A stretch of DNA of 64,000 nucleotides from Bacteroidales bacterium (GCA_003141895.1 PLNT01000046.1:1-64000), one strand, 5' to 3'; positions 1 through 10,247 are shown, counted from the first letter of the stretch. The notes: a model not told the origin generated them from the sequence alone. Translations and numbers: made by a program.

Positions 1-73
1 ACGGCTATGCCCTTTAGGGGGGAAGGGGGGCCAAAACAACACAAAAATTTACAAAACAATACCTTAAAACAAT

Positions 74-967
74 ATGAAAACCAGAACATTAATAATAATT
101 GCAGTCATTCTCCTGGCAGGATGCAAAAATAAAACTGAAAAAGCTGATGCTTATGGAAATTTTGAAGCAACTGAAGTTACAGTATCAGCCGAAACAAGTG
201 GACGTGTTCTCCAATTTGATCCAGTTGAGGGAAGCCAGGTTGATAAGGGAGCCATTATTGCTCTTGTAGATACAACTGTTCTTCATCTTCAAAAGGCGGA
301 AATAGAAGCTGGCATGAAAAGTGTATTGGTACGGCTGGTTTCTGTCAATGCACAGAACGATGTTCTTAATCAACAGATAACCAATCAAAATGTAAATGTG
401 TCCAGGATCGAAAAGATGCTTAAAGATTCGGCCGCAACGCAAAAACAATATGATGACGTTACCGGACAGGTTGCCGTTCTTCAAAAACAAATTGCGGCAA
501 ATAACACACAGAAAGCGTCAGTTTCCACTGAACAGGCAGTTTACGAATCAAAAAGAGCCAGCGTAAATGAACAGATTAACAGGTGCACAATAAAAAGTCC
601 GCTCAAAGGTACTGTTATAGAAAAGTACGCAGAAGCCGGAGAACTGACGGCTCCGGGTAAGCCCCTTGTAAGAATAGCAGATCTCTCAGTAATAAAACTG
701 AAAGTCTATGTTAGCGGCGCTCAGCTTGGAAAAATAAAAACAGGTCAATCGTGTACAGTAAGAATTGATAATGGAGTAAAAGGATATCAATCCTTCCCCG
801 GAACGATAAGTTATATTTCTGAAAAAGCAGAATTTACACCTAAAATCATTCAGACAAAAGAGGAGCGTGTTATATTGGTCTATGCAGTGAATATAGATGT
901 TGTAAATGACGGAACCCTTAAATCGGGAATGCCGGGTGAAGCTCTCTTCACAGCTGAAAAGAATTAA
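74..967 (+). CDS. HlyD/MFP-family efflux periplasmic adaptor lipoprotein
   Basis: N-terminal lipobox (LLAGC), barrel-sandwich motif (GRVLQFDPVEGSQVDKGAIIALVD), coiled coil, second half IKSPLKGTVIEKYAEAGELTAPGKPLVRIADL. Confidence 0.9.
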   Translation: MKTRTLIIIAVILLAGCKNKTEKADAYGNFEATEVTVSAETSGRVLQFDPVEGSQVDKGAIIALVDTTVLHLQKAEIEAGMKSVLVRLVSVNAQNDVLNQQITNQNVNVSRIEKMLKDSAATQKQYDDVTGQVAVLQKQIAANNTQKASVSTEQAVYESKRASVNEQINRCTIKSPLKGTVIEKYAEAGELTAPGKPLVRIADLSVIKLKVYVSGAQLGKIKTGQSCTVRIDNGVKGYQSFPGTISYISEKAEFTPKIIQTKEERVILVYAVNIDVVNDGTLKSGMPGEALFTAEKN

Positions 968-969
968 AG

Positions 970-1881
970 ATGGTACAAGCTATAGAGGCAACTGGAATTT
1001 TTAAATCATTCGGATCAACAAAAGCTCTGGAAGACATTTCATTCTCAGTAAATGAAAGCGAGATTTTTGGTTTCATCGGTCCCGATGGATCAGGTAAAAC
1101 AACCCTTTTCAGGACCATTACCACTCTCCTTCTGCCCGACAAAGGGAGAATGAAAGTTCTCGGAATGGATGTTATCAAAGACTACAAGGAACTCCGGAAA
1201 AATATTGGTTATATGCCCGGAAGATTCAGCCTGTATCAGGATCTGTCAGTCGAAGAAAATCTGAATTTCTATGCAACAGTTTTCGGAACTACTGTTGAAG
1301 AAAATTATGACCTTATTTCTGATATCTATTCCCATATAGAACCTTTTAAAAAGAGACTTACCGGAAAGCTTTCGGGTGGGATGAAACAAAAACTTGCACT
1401 TTCATGCGCCCTGATACATAAACCTCGACTTCTTGTCCTTGATGAACCAACAACTGGAGTAGATGCAGTCTCAAGATCAGAGTTCTGGGATATGCTGGGT
1501 AAATTGCGTCAATATAATATAACTATCATTGTTTCTACACCATACATGGATGAAGCTATCAGGTGCGACAGAGTAGGTCTGATACAAAATGGTAAAATAT
1601 TGTCTATTGATACACCTCAAAAAATAAAAGAAGGGTTTAGCAGAAAACTATTTACAGTAAAAGCATCAGAAAAATACAAACTCATTTTATCTCTCAGGAA
1701 AAATCCGGGTATTCTTACTGCATATCCTTTTGGCGACTCAATTCATGTGACTTTAGCTGACGAAAGTGCAGATAGAACTCTTCTGAATTATCTTAAAAAT
1801 GATGGAATAGATGATGCGGTTATTCAGGAAGCGGAAGCAGGAATTGAAGACAGGTTCCTTGAGCTAATGGAAATAGAATAA
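970..1881 (+). CDS. ABC transporter ATP-binding protein (NBD1)
   Basis: Walker A GPDGSGKTT, signature LSGGMKQKL, Walker B LLVLDEPTTGVD; H-loop position reads STPYMDEA (His replaced by Pro). Confidence 0.93.
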   Translation: MVQAIEATGIFKSFGSTKALEDISFSVNESEIFGFIGPDGSGKTTLFRTITTLLLPDKGRMKVLGMDVIKDYKELRKNIGYMPGRFSLYQDLSVEENLNFYATVFGTTVEENYDLISDIYSHIEPFKKRLTGKLSGGMKQKLALSCALIHKPRLLVLDEPTTGVDAVSRSEFWDMLGKLRQYNITIIVSTPYMDEAIRCDRVGLIQNGKILSIDTPQKIKEGFSRKLFTVKASEKYKLILSLRKNPGILTAYPFGDSIHVTLADESADRTLLNYLKNDGIDDAVIQEAEAGIEDRFLELMEIE

Positions 1882-1910
1882 ATGCTCAGGGCTCAGAATG
1901 AAAAAAGCAG

Positions 1911-1956
1911 TGTCACTCCGCGAAAAACTCCGTGTTACTCCGTGGTTAAATAAAAA
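1911..1956. repeat. Short intergenic repeat with three ACTCCG(T/C)G units
   Basis: cactccgcgaaaaactccgtgttactccgtggttaaat; ACTCCG at 1915, 1927 and 1937. Confidence 0.5.
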
Positions 1957-1973
1957 TGTGAATAAAAAACAAG

Positions 1974-2753
1974 ATGGAAAAAGTTCAGGAAAAAGTAATC
2001 ATAGCTCATGATCTTGTAAAAAAGTTTGGAACTTTTGTTGCCAATGATAATCTCAACTTTGAAGTTTACGCTGGTGAGATTTTTGGATTTCTAGGGGCTA
2101 ACGGAGCAGGAAAGACAACTACTATAAGGATACTCTCAGGCCTCTCTAAGCCTACATCAGGCGAAGTTAAGGTTGCCGGGTTTGATGCTTACCATCAGAC
2201 AGAACAGATTAAGAAGAATATTGGCTATATGTGTCAGAAATTCTCTCTTTATGAAGATCTTACAGTTAAGGAAAATATTGTTCTCTATGGAGGAATTTAT
2301 GGGATGTCCAGAACTCTTATCTCTGAAAGACTCAGGGAACTGCTTGAAAAATTGCATTTCGAGGAATATGAAAACAGAATGATCTCAGATCTTCCTCTTG
2401 GTTTACGGCAAAAACTCGCTTTTTCAGTTGCGATCCTTCACAATCCCAAAATAGTGTTTCTTGATGAACCAACCGGCGGAGTCGATCCTATAACAAGGAG
2501 ACAATTCTGGGAGTCGATATATGAAACAGCATCAAGAGGCATAACTGTTTTTGTTACAACTCATTATATGGATGAAGCTGAATATTGCGACCGTATCTCA
2601 ATAATGAGTGACGGCAAAATTGTCGCCCTGGACACTCCCGCTGAATTGAAAAAACAATATAATTCAAAGAGCATCGATGAGGTATTTATTAAGATAGCGA
2701 GACCTGCTACCCAGGGTAGCCCCCCCTTGGGGGGGTTGGGGGGTAGAAATTAA
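1974..2753 (+). CDS. ABC transporter ATP-binding protein (NBD2)
   Basis: Walker A GANGAGKTT, degenerate signature LPLGLRQKL, Walker B IVFLDEPTGGVDP, H-loop TTHYMDEAE; C-terminal tail PATQGSPPLGGLGGRN encoded by an intergenic-type repeat. Confidence 0.92.
   Translation: MEKVQEKVIIAHDLVKKFGTFVANDNLNFEVYAGEIFGFLGANGAGKTTTIRILSGLSKPTSGEVKVAGFDAYHQTEQIKKNIGYMCQKFSLYEDLTVKENIVLYGGIYGMSRTLISERLRELLEKLHFEEYENRMISDLPLGLRQKLAFSVAILHNPKIVFLDEPTGGVDPITRRQFWESIYETASRGITVFVTTHYMDEAEYCDRISIMSDGKIVALDTPAELKKQYNSKSIDEVFIKIARPATQGSPPLGGLGGRN
2706..2746. repeat. G/C-rich palindromic repeat overlapping the 3' end of the NBD2 gene
   Basis: gctaccc-a-gggtagc followed by ccccccttggggggg; same style as repeats at 26958, 31025, 31730, 63388. 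Confidence 0.7.
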
Positions 2754-2804
2754 GGATGTTGATGGTTCTTGCAGCATATCAGATATTAAATTGATTATTA
2801 ATTC

Positions 2805-3914
2805 ATGAAACGATTTCTTGGTTTTGTAAAAAAAGAGTTCCTGCATATTTTCAGGGATTACAGAACACTATTTATATTGTTTGGCATCCCTGCTGCTCAG
2901 ATACTGATTTTTGGATATGCAGTAAGCACCGATATAAAAAACGCAGGAGTTGCCTTCCTCGATCTTTCTCATGATGAAGTAACTCAGAAACTTACAGACA
3001 AGATCATCTCTTCGGGGTTTTTCAAAAAAACTGAGACATTGCTGAATTATAATGATATTGATAAAGTTTTTAAAAAGGGAAAAACAAAAGCTGTAATAAT
3101 ATTCGAGGCAGATTTCGGTAAAAAACTGATAAGTGAAGGAAAAGCATCACTTGATATAATAGCAGATGGGTCTGAACCAAACACCGCTACACTCATAACA
3201 AACTACACAGCTGCAATAGTAAATGATTTTACAATGAGTCTGGCGGGTTCTTCTTTAAACAACTCAGTACATATAAGTCCGGAAGTTAAAATGTTCTATA
3301 ATCCCGAACTTAAGAGTAATTTTATGTTTGTGCCGGGAGTTATTACTCTTATTCTGATTCTGATCTGTGCTCTTATGACTTCAGTAACGATAACCCGTGA
3401 AAAGGAATTTGGTACAATGGAAGTCTTGCTTGTCTCCCCTCTCCGTCCGGTTCAGATAATACTGGGCAAAGTGATACCGTATTTTATCCTTTCATTCATA
3501 AACGTTCTTCTTATTCTTGCACTCTCGTGGCTCGTATTCGAACTCCCGGTTAAAGGAAGCCTTATACTGCTTCTGGCAGAATGCATGCTTTATATACTTA
3601 TGAGTTTAAGCCTGGGTATCCTTATTTCAACGGTATCAAAAACTATGCAGCAGGCTATCTTTATCTCCCTTATTGGACTGATGCTACCAACTATTTTACT
3701 TTCAGGATTTATTTTCCCGATAGAAAATATGCCAAAGATCTATGATTATATAAGCTCAATCCTGCCTCCGAGATATTTTATAATCATAATCAAAAACATA
3801 ATTATAAAAGGGACCGGTTTATTTTATATCTGGAAAGAAACTCTGATATTGATTGTTATGACGCTTGCCTTTATAGGATTGAGTGTCAGAAACTTCAAAA
3901 TAAGATTGGAATAA
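2805..3914 (+). CDS. ABC-2 type transporter permease
   Basis: N-terminal KKEFLHIFRDYRTLFILFGIP, six-TM pattern, TREKEFGTMEVLLVSPLRP motif. Confidence 0.9.
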   Translation: MKRFLGFVKKEFLHIFRDYRTLFILFGIPAAQILIFGYAVSTDIKNAGVAFLDLSHDEVTQKLTDKIISSGFFKKTETLLNYNDIDKVFKKGKTKAVIIFEADFGKKLISEGKASLDIIADGSEPNTATLITNYTAAIVNDFTMSLAGSSLNNSVHISPEVKMFYNPELKSNFMFVPGVITLILILICALMTSVTITREKEFGTMEVLLVSPLRPVQIILGKVIPYFILSFINVLLILALSWLVFELPVKGSLILLLAECMLYILMSLSLGILISTVSKTMQQAIFISLIGLMLPTILLSGFIFPIENMPKIYDYISSILPPRYFIIIIKNIIIKGTGLFYIWKETLILIVMTLAFIGLSVRNFKIRLE

Positions 3915-3959
3915 ACCCCCGGACCGCAAACCGCACGCCGCATACCATAAAGAAATAAT

Positions 3960-5078
3960 ATGAGAACAATATTTTACCTTATACGAAAAGAATTTTTGCA
4001 GATTTTCAGGAATAAATTTATTTCAAAAGCAATTTTTGCAGTTCCTGTTCTGCAGATGCTGATTCTTGTTCCTGCTGTAACATTCGAGTTAAAGAACGTC
4101 AAAATCGCAATCGTTGATAAAGATATGACCTCTGAATCGAGAGGTCTTATAAGCAAGCTTGATGGTTCAACATTCTTCAGGGTTTCTTATTTAATTTTTT
4201 CGGAAAACGAGGCCAATAACCTTTTACACAGAAACAAATGCAGCATGGTCATCCAGATCCCATCAGGTTTCGGAAAGGATATCGGCACCGGGAAACAAGG
4301 AAAGCTTCTTGCAACCATTGATGCTGTTAATGCCTCATCGGCCGAGCTTTCATGGGCTTATCTCAATGGAGTTATCCTTGATTACAATACTGATCTGATT
4401 AAACAAAATATTTCAACTCTTCCGCTCGGTCCGGTATCGCGTATAGAAATAAATAACAGATACTGGTATAATGAATTACTTAATTATAAATACTACATGT
4501 TACCCGGGATACTTGTAATCCTGGTTACTGCAATAGGCTTCCTGCTCGCTGGTTTAAATATGGTTCGGGAAAAAGAGATCGGAACCATTGAGCAGATAAA
4601 CGTGACTCCGGTAAGAAAGTATCATTTCATTATTGCAAAGATGGTACCTTTTCTTCTTATAGGGCTTATTGATCTTGCATTGGGGCTGATAATAGGAAAA
4701 ATCGCATTTGACATACCTTTTGAAGGGAGTATACTGGTTATGTTCCTTGGCAGCACAATTTTCCTGGTAGCTGTCCTTGGCCTGGCACTTTTTATTTCGA
4801 CATTCTCTGGCACGCAACAGCAATATATGTTTGTCGCATTTTTCTGTATGGTTATATTTATCCTTATGAGCGGGATCTTTACCCCATATGAAAGTATGCC
4901 AATGTGGGCACAGGATTTTAATATGATTAATCCTGTTGCTTACCTGATGCGTATTAACAGGATGGTAATGCTAAAGGGCTCAACAATTCAGGATATAAGC
5001 AGAGAACTCTATTCGCTTATACTAATTGCAGTTGTCTTTACTACTCTTGCAGTTAGAAGATACAGGAAGACAGCTTAA
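3960..5078 (+). CDS. ABC-2 type transporter permease
   Basis: RKEFLQIFRNKFISKAIFAVPVLQ, VREKEIGTIEQINVTPVRK motif, C-terminal TM helices. Confidence 0.9.
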   Translation: MRTIFYLIRKEFLQIFRNKFISKAIFAVPVLQMLILVPAVTFELKNVKIAIVDKDMTSESRGLISKLDGSTFFRVSYLIFSENEANNLLHRNKCSMVIQIPSGFGKDIGTGKQGKLLATIDAVNASSAELSWAYLNGVILDYNTDLIKQNISTLPLGPVSRIEINNRYWYNELLNYKYYMLPGILVILVTAIGFLLAGLNMVREKEIGTIEQINVTPVRKYHFIIAKMVPFLLIGLIDLALGLIIGKIAFDIPFEGSILVMFLGSTIFLVAVLGLALFISTFSGTQQQYMFVAFFCMVIFILMSGIFTPYESMPMWAQDFNMINPVAYLMRINRMVMLKGSTIQDISRELYSLILIAVVFTTLAVRRYRKTA

Positions 5079-8000
5079 ACCCGCAACCCAATCAACAAAA
5101 TATCGTCTATCTGACCACAATGTTTGCTATGAACGGTCGGAAAGTTTATCCATTCTTCAAGAACATTTATATAGACTTCCTTCTGAAATGCCATTTCGTA
5201 TTGCTGATTATCAAGCAGCATCTGTTTAAATCTGGGAACCATAAATTTTTTCCCATTCTCGCCTCCAAACTGATCTATAAACCCATCCGAAAAAAGGTAT
5301 AATGTATCTCCCTTTTGTAAACGGAATTCATGCTCAGTGAAATCGGTCATGACAGAATGGTATCCGATTGGCATCCTGTCTCCCTTTTCCTCAATGATGA
5401 TAAATTCATTTTTGACTTTTCGTATAATATAAAGAGGATTATAGGCACCTGAATACCATAATTTTTTTGTCTTCTTATCATACGTACAAAGAGCAATATC
5501 CATACCCTCTTTACTTGACAATAATTTATCCTCTTCCTTAAGAGCTGAAATTATGTTTGTTCGTAAAGATATTAAGATAGAAGAAGGGTTAATTATTCCA
5601 GATTCATTAACAATTTTTTGCAGAAAGCTTATTCCGAGCATGCTCATAAGAGCTCCAGGAACTCCATGACCTGTACAATCAGCGGCAGTGAATATAATGT
5701 GATTTTTTTCTTCTGTCATCCAATAGAAATCTCCGCTTACAATGTCTTTTGGTCTGAAAAGAATAAAATAATCTGAAAATGTATTTTTAAGTATCAATTC
5801 TTCAGGTAGTACAGCTTGCTGAATCCTTCCTGCACTCTTAATGCTATCTGTTATCTCCTGTTTCTGGTTCGTTACAACATCCCTCTGCCGTTCAATTTCA
5901 TTTTTCTGTTCAACCACTTCAAGAGTACGTTCAAGAACAATTTTTTCAAGTTTGATCTTTTCATTTCTTAAATTTCTCTCTCTTATTCTGATAATCAAAA
6001 TGATAATACCTATAAAACATATAAAGGCCGGGATATAAAACCATGGCGTTTGCCAGAACGGCGGTTTGATCAAAAAATGATATGTTGAAGGTTCACCTGT
6101 TAATCCAAATTTGTTTCTTGCTTTAACCTTGAATGTGTAGGCACCAGGTTGCAATCCCGGAAAAACGACCTCTCTGAGCTTACTGTATGGGGACCATTCC
6201 TTACTCTGGTTCTCAAGAAAATATGAAAACTCAAGCTCGTCGGGATTATTATAGCAAAAGCCTGTGAAATCAAACGTCACATGGTTTGATTTATGAGAAA
6301 GCACCAGATTCTCAGGAAGATTTGACCATCTGCTGATTTTTGTATTTTTAGTAGTCCAGTCAACCTTTTCAAAAAAAAGTTTAATTCCGGTAATTGATGT
6401 GCCCGGTAAATAAGTATAATTAAAATCCATTCCGGGATCATATCGCACAAGACCGTTTTTTGTCCCAAACCAGATCAAACCGTCATTATCAGCGGAAATT
6501 GAATTAGGAATGTTTTCGCCCCCAAAAAAACCATCAGACATATCATAATGAACCAATTTCTTTATATTCTGCTTTTTATCTAATGATAAAAGATCAAAAC
6601 CTTTATCATTCCCCGCCGCTAATATTGTATCACAAATAAAACGAAGAGAATTTACAGTATTGGACATAACCATATCGTTCGATGACACAGCTGATATCGG
6701 GATTGTATCTTTTTTGGTATCAAACTTAAAAATCCCGCCCCCGATAGTTCCAATCCAGATGTTGCCCGACGGATCTTCAGCCAGTGAGGTAACTTTTAAA
6801 ACAGAAAGTCCGTCTTCAGATCCGAAATTTGTAAATTGAATGTCATCAGTATTTATCAACGATTTCCTTTCGAACCTGACCATGCCTCCTAGCGTACCTA
6901 TCCAGACAGTCCCTTTTTTGTCCTCAATAATTGTTGAGATTTCATTATTGATAAATCTCTGATCCTGGCTTAAGAAAATAAATTTATCACCTGATAATCT
7001 GCCAACCCCGCCTGAAGTACCTATCCACATGCTCTTATAGCTGTCGTAAAAAAGACTAGTTATTTTCTTATTGTCAAGCTGGTTATTCCAGGAGAACTGT
7101 GAAAGCTTATCTTTATCAAGAATATTAATTCCATTATTGGTTCCAATCCAAATCCGATCGTCGCCAGATTTTGCAAGTGCATTGACGCCAACATCATTTA
7201 AACCATTTTTATTGGAGTAATAAGTTAAACGTTTGATATTATTTCTGTCTTTCATAAACTTTGACAGGCCTTCTTCTGTAGCAACGTAAAAGATGTTATT
7301 GTCATCAAATAATACACCCTGTACTTGTGAACCCATTATCCCGTTATTCTCACTATAGCTAATAAATTTTTCATCTTTGAACATTAACGCTCCCTCATCG
7401 AACGATGCGAACCACATATTGCCTTCCCTGTCTTCAATTATTTTAAGAATCTGGTTTGTAAGTAGTCCATTATCTTTGTTCAGTATGCCTGTAATTTTGC
7501 CATCCCGCAGTTTTATTATCCCATTTTTGTCGGTTGCAAACCATAGTTCATCTTTGTTCTTGCTGAAAATATCCCAGATTTGCAGGTTAGGAATGATACT
7601 ATTCACTAAACAAGGTTCGAGAAAACAGGATTTATTCTCCGGAGATAATTTGGCTGTAAAGAGACCGTGACCATCAGTACCAATCCAAACTGTACCGTTG
7701 TTGTCGGGTTCAATTGATAAAACAGATGCTGAGCCTGTATAGGATCTTTCTACCTTTTTTATTTTTTGTGAGGAATCATCTGTAAATTCAACAATGCTTA
7801 GTCCGCCTACCATCCCCAGCCAAAGCTTCCTGTCGTGATCCTCATACATAGAATAAATGAAATTACTTAAAAGCCCGTCATCTGCTGAATAATTAATTAT
7901 TGTTATCGAATCTCCATATGATAGTCTTGCAAGTCCTTTGGCCCAGACAGCAGCCCAGATTATGCCATTTTTCCCCTCAACTATTTTCATAATCGAATTC

Positions 8001-8362
8001 CCGCTAAGACCTTCTTTCCCCCCGACTGAAAGAAATTTATAGCCGTCATAAAGGGTCAATCCATTGTCGGTGCCAATCCAGATGTTTCCCTTACTGTCTT
8101 CAAGTAAACTTCTGACTGTATTGCCTGTCAGACCATTGGTTTTGTTGAATGTTTCAAATTTCTGACCGTCGAAACGAGACACTCCTCCTCCGTCTGTTCC
8201 CATCCAGATATATCCCCGTGAGTCCTGAAGTAAACAATAGACAGATGATTGGGAAAGTCCTTCCTCCACAGAATATCTTTTGAAAAAATATCTTTGCGGG
8301 AGGAGATTAGTCTGAAGGAGAATCGTAAATGCAAGAAAAATTATGGCTCTTTTTTGCATCAC
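5075..8362 (-). CDS. Two-component-regulator-propeller / Y_Y_Y / SpoIIE (PP2C) phosphatase sensor
   Basis: About 14 propeller repeats of the type EDSKGNIWIGTDNGLTLYDG; Y_Y_Y region (VVFPGLQPGAYTFKVKARNKFG); TM; coiled coil; SpoIIE motifs AADCTGHGVPGALMSM and YLFSDGFIDQFGG; no histidine-kinase domain. Confidence 0.92.
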   Translation of the reverse strand: MMQKRAIIFLAFTILLQTNLLPQRYFFKRYSVEEGLSQSSVYCLLQDSRGYIWMGTDGGGVSRFDGQKFETFNKTNGLTGNTVRSLLEDSKGNIWIGTDNGLTLYDGYKFLSVGGKEGLSGNSIMKIVEGKNGIIWAAVWAKGLARLSYGDSITIINYSADDGLLSNFIYSMYEDHDRKLWLGMVGGLSIVEFTDDSSQKIKKVERSYTGSASVLSIEPDNNGTVWIGTDGHGLFTAKLSPENKSCFLEPCLVNSIIPNLQIWDIFSKNKDELWFATDKNGIIKLRDGKITGILNKDNGLLTNQILKIIEDREGNMWFASFDEGALMFKDEKFISYSENNGIMGSQVQGVLFDDNNIFYVATEEGLSKFMKDRNNIKRLTYYSNKNGLNDVGVNALAKSGDDRIWIGTNNGINILDKDKLSQFSWNNQLDNKKITSLFYDSYKSMWIGTSGGVGRLSGDKFIFLSQDQRFINNEISTIIEDKKGTVWIGTLGGMVRFERKSLINTDDIQFTNFGSEDGLSVLKVTSLAEDPSGNIWIGTIGGGIFKFDTKKDTIPISAVSSNDMVMSNTVNSLRFICDTILAAGNDKGFDLLSLDKKQNIKKLVHYDMSDGFFGGENIPNSISADNDGLIWFGTKNGLVRYDPGMDFNYTYLPGTSITGIKLFFEKVDWTTKNTKISRWSNLPENLVLSHKSNHVTFDFTGFCYNNPDELEFSYFLENQSKEWSPYSKLREVVFPGLQPGAYTFKVKARNKFGLTGEPSTYHFLIKPPFWQTPWFYIPAFICFIGIIILIIRIRERNLRNEKIKLEKIVLERTLEVVEQKNEIERQRDVVTNQKQEITDSIKSAGRIQQAVLPEELILKNTFSDYFILFRPKDIVSGDFYWMTEEKNHIIFTAADCTGHGVPGALMSMLGISFLQKIVNESGIINPSSILISLRTNIISALKEEDKLLSSKEGMDIALCTYDKKTKKLWYSGAYNPLYIIRKVKNEFIIIEEKGDRMPIGYHSVMTDFTEHEFRLQKGDTLYLFSDGFIDQFGGENGKKFMVPRFKQMLLDNQQYEMAFQKEVYINVLEEWINFPTVHSKHCGQIDDILLIGLRV

Positions 8363-8400
8363 AAATTTTAAAGGTTTTGGGGTTCTGGATAATATACTGA

Positions 8401-10227
8401 TTATTTCATTATAAAAATAAACTGTCCTCCTTCATCACCTGTATTCTTTATAGGGCTGTAGATTGGAGTCTGATATGAATTATTAACAACCGGAACCTTA
8501 AGAAAGTCGAATAGCTGACCGGCATCATAATATTTTTCTGTATTCTTTGTCAATGCCTCTAAAAAGTAATAAGCAAAAATCGAATGGTTATCTTTTCCTT
8601 TATCAAGTACCGGTTCCACTCCACCTGATGTCAGTGCCTTTCTGCTGTTCAGTGAATACATTTTAGAATAGTATTTGGCGGAGTTATCATAAGGGATCGT
8701 GATAGTTTTGCCTCTGAAAATATCGCCGCTGAAGCATGCATCAGTAACAAGCAGAGTGTGTTTTGAATGAATCCCTGACAGAAATGATTTTATATCTTCG
8801 TTCGAGATGTATTTTGAAATTGATTTTGAGGATGCATCAACCGGGACCCAGAACCCTTTGTCCATATTCTGAATATAATCGCCATGCCCTGAATAGTATA
8901 TCATTACGTTATCATTCTCCTTTACTTTCTGGAGAAGAAACTCAAACTCCTTCATAATATTATCGCGGGTAGCGTCTTGATTATAAAGCGTTTTAATATA
9001 TTTGAAGGTATATTTTGACGACAATAGATCAGCAACACTCTTTGCATCATTGACAGCATTTTTCAATCTGGGCCATTCTCCGCTATATTCATCTATCCCG
9101 ATAACAAGTCCATAGTATTCTCCAACCTGAACTGATTTCATAGCCTGGGCAACATTCAGTCCCTTTAAAGGATCGCCGCGAAACTCTGAATAGTTCTGAG
9201 CTACTGACCGGTCCAAACTTCTATTTAAAGGATGGTCAATTTTTATTGAAAGATCAAGATCATTAACATTTGTGATATCGGCTCCTGCAATATCAAATTT
9301 CACTGTTAATGTTGAGTCGGTATAGTCTTTATTGGCAAAAAACTGAAGTTTTATCTGTTGTTCCTCTCCCTGTTTGAGTGCCGTAACATTTTTGAAATCA
9401 GCAGATTCTGTATTTGCTGGCAGTTTATAACTGATGGTCAGGCTATCCGCGTCTTTATTCCCGACGTTTTTCAGGTTCAATGTCAAAGTAACCGGTTTGC
9501 CAATTGATACTTTATCATTATTTGTATCAAACTTATAATCCATTATAAGCACCTTCGATTTATCCTGATCCTTTTTATCAAGATAAGCAATATCGATATT
9601 GTCAACAATAATTGTTGATTTCTCTCCGACCTGAAACCCGAACATGTTTCCAAAAAATGGTTCAAAGGGCATAGAATGCACAAGTTTCTCATTGAGGAAG
9701 AAATAGTACATGTTTCCTGCTTTCCTTACTGTAAGCTTATTAAAAGCGTACCTGTTTACTTTGTCTGAAAGAGTGAATGGAACATAATCCTGGAATTGTC
9801 CATTGTATTTGTCGAGAGTAAAATGACCTGCTCCAGTCAGAAGAAAATCGAATTGCCTGAATGGATTAACTGCTTTCCCCCATTGCAGGCCGTAACCTTT
9901 GTCAATTTCCCCTTCTACAAATTTAACTGAGATTTCAATTTCGAAGTTACGCTTCTGATCGATTATCACCGGGAGCAGATCTTCTTTTGGTTTATCAGTT
10001 AATGACTGGAACACAAGCTGACCATCTTCAATTCTTTCCGACCAGCTATTCTCTTCTATGCCGAGGAGCCAGTAATTACTAAACTTTGTGAAATCATCCT
10101 TGAAGATGGGCTGGGATTTCAGATCCTTGCTGTAATTATAATCAGCCGGTGAAATTTTTTCCTGAGCTGAAACCGGTAGGGCTAAGATTGTGAGTAAAAT
10201 TAGCCAAAACGTCTTTTTTAACTGCAT
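8401..10227 (-). CDS. Secreted caspase-family (C14) protein with N-terminal LamG-like and CARDB-like regions
   Basis: Signal peptide; FKDDFTKFSNYW... jelly-roll-like region; DSLTISYKLPAN CARDB-like; caspase core YYGLVIGIDEY, His in VMIYYSGHGDY, Cys in LLVTDACFSGD. Confidence 0.88.
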   Translation of the reverse strand: MQLKKTFWLILLTILALPVSAQEKISPADYNYSKDLKSQPIFKDDFTKFSNYWLLGIEENSWSERIEDGQLVFQSLTDKPKEDLLPVIIDQKRNFEIEISVKFVEGEIDKGYGLQWGKAVNPFRQFDFLLTGAGHFTLDKYNGQFQDYVPFTLSDKVNRYAFNKLTVRKAGNMYYFFLNEKLVHSMPFEPFFGNMFGFQVGEKSTIIVDNIDIAYLDKKDQDKSKVLIMDYKFDTNNDKVSIGKPVTLTLNLKNVGNKDADSLTISYKLPANTESADFKNVTALKQGEEQQIKLQFFANKDYTDSTLTVKFDIAGADITNVNDLDLSIKIDHPLNRSLDRSVAQNYSEFRGDPLKGLNVAQAMKSVQVGEYYGLVIGIDEYSGEWPRLKNAVNDAKSVADLLSSKYTFKYIKTLYNQDATRDNIMKEFEFLLQKVKENDNVMIYYSGHGDYIQNMDKGFWVPVDASSKSISKYISNEDIKSFLSGIHSKHTLLVTDACFSGDIFRGKTITIPYDNSAKYYSKMYSLNSRKALTSGGVEPVLDKGKDNHSIFAYYFLEALTKNTEKYYDAGQLFDFLKVPVVNNSYQTPIYSPIKNTGDEGGQFIFIMK

Positions 10228-10247
10228 GGCTATAAATATTTGTTAAT

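Noticed and set aside
2664-2846. Minus-strand 60-aa ORF over the ABC gene junction
   Set aside because: Generated by the G/C-rich repeat (STPQPPQGGATLG) and antisense sequence; no start context.
5075-8362. Hybrid two-component histidine kinase call for the propeller sensor
   Set aside because: No HisKA/HATPase motifs; the C-terminus is clearly SpoIIE/PP2C (DCTGHGVPGA, SDGFIDQFGG).
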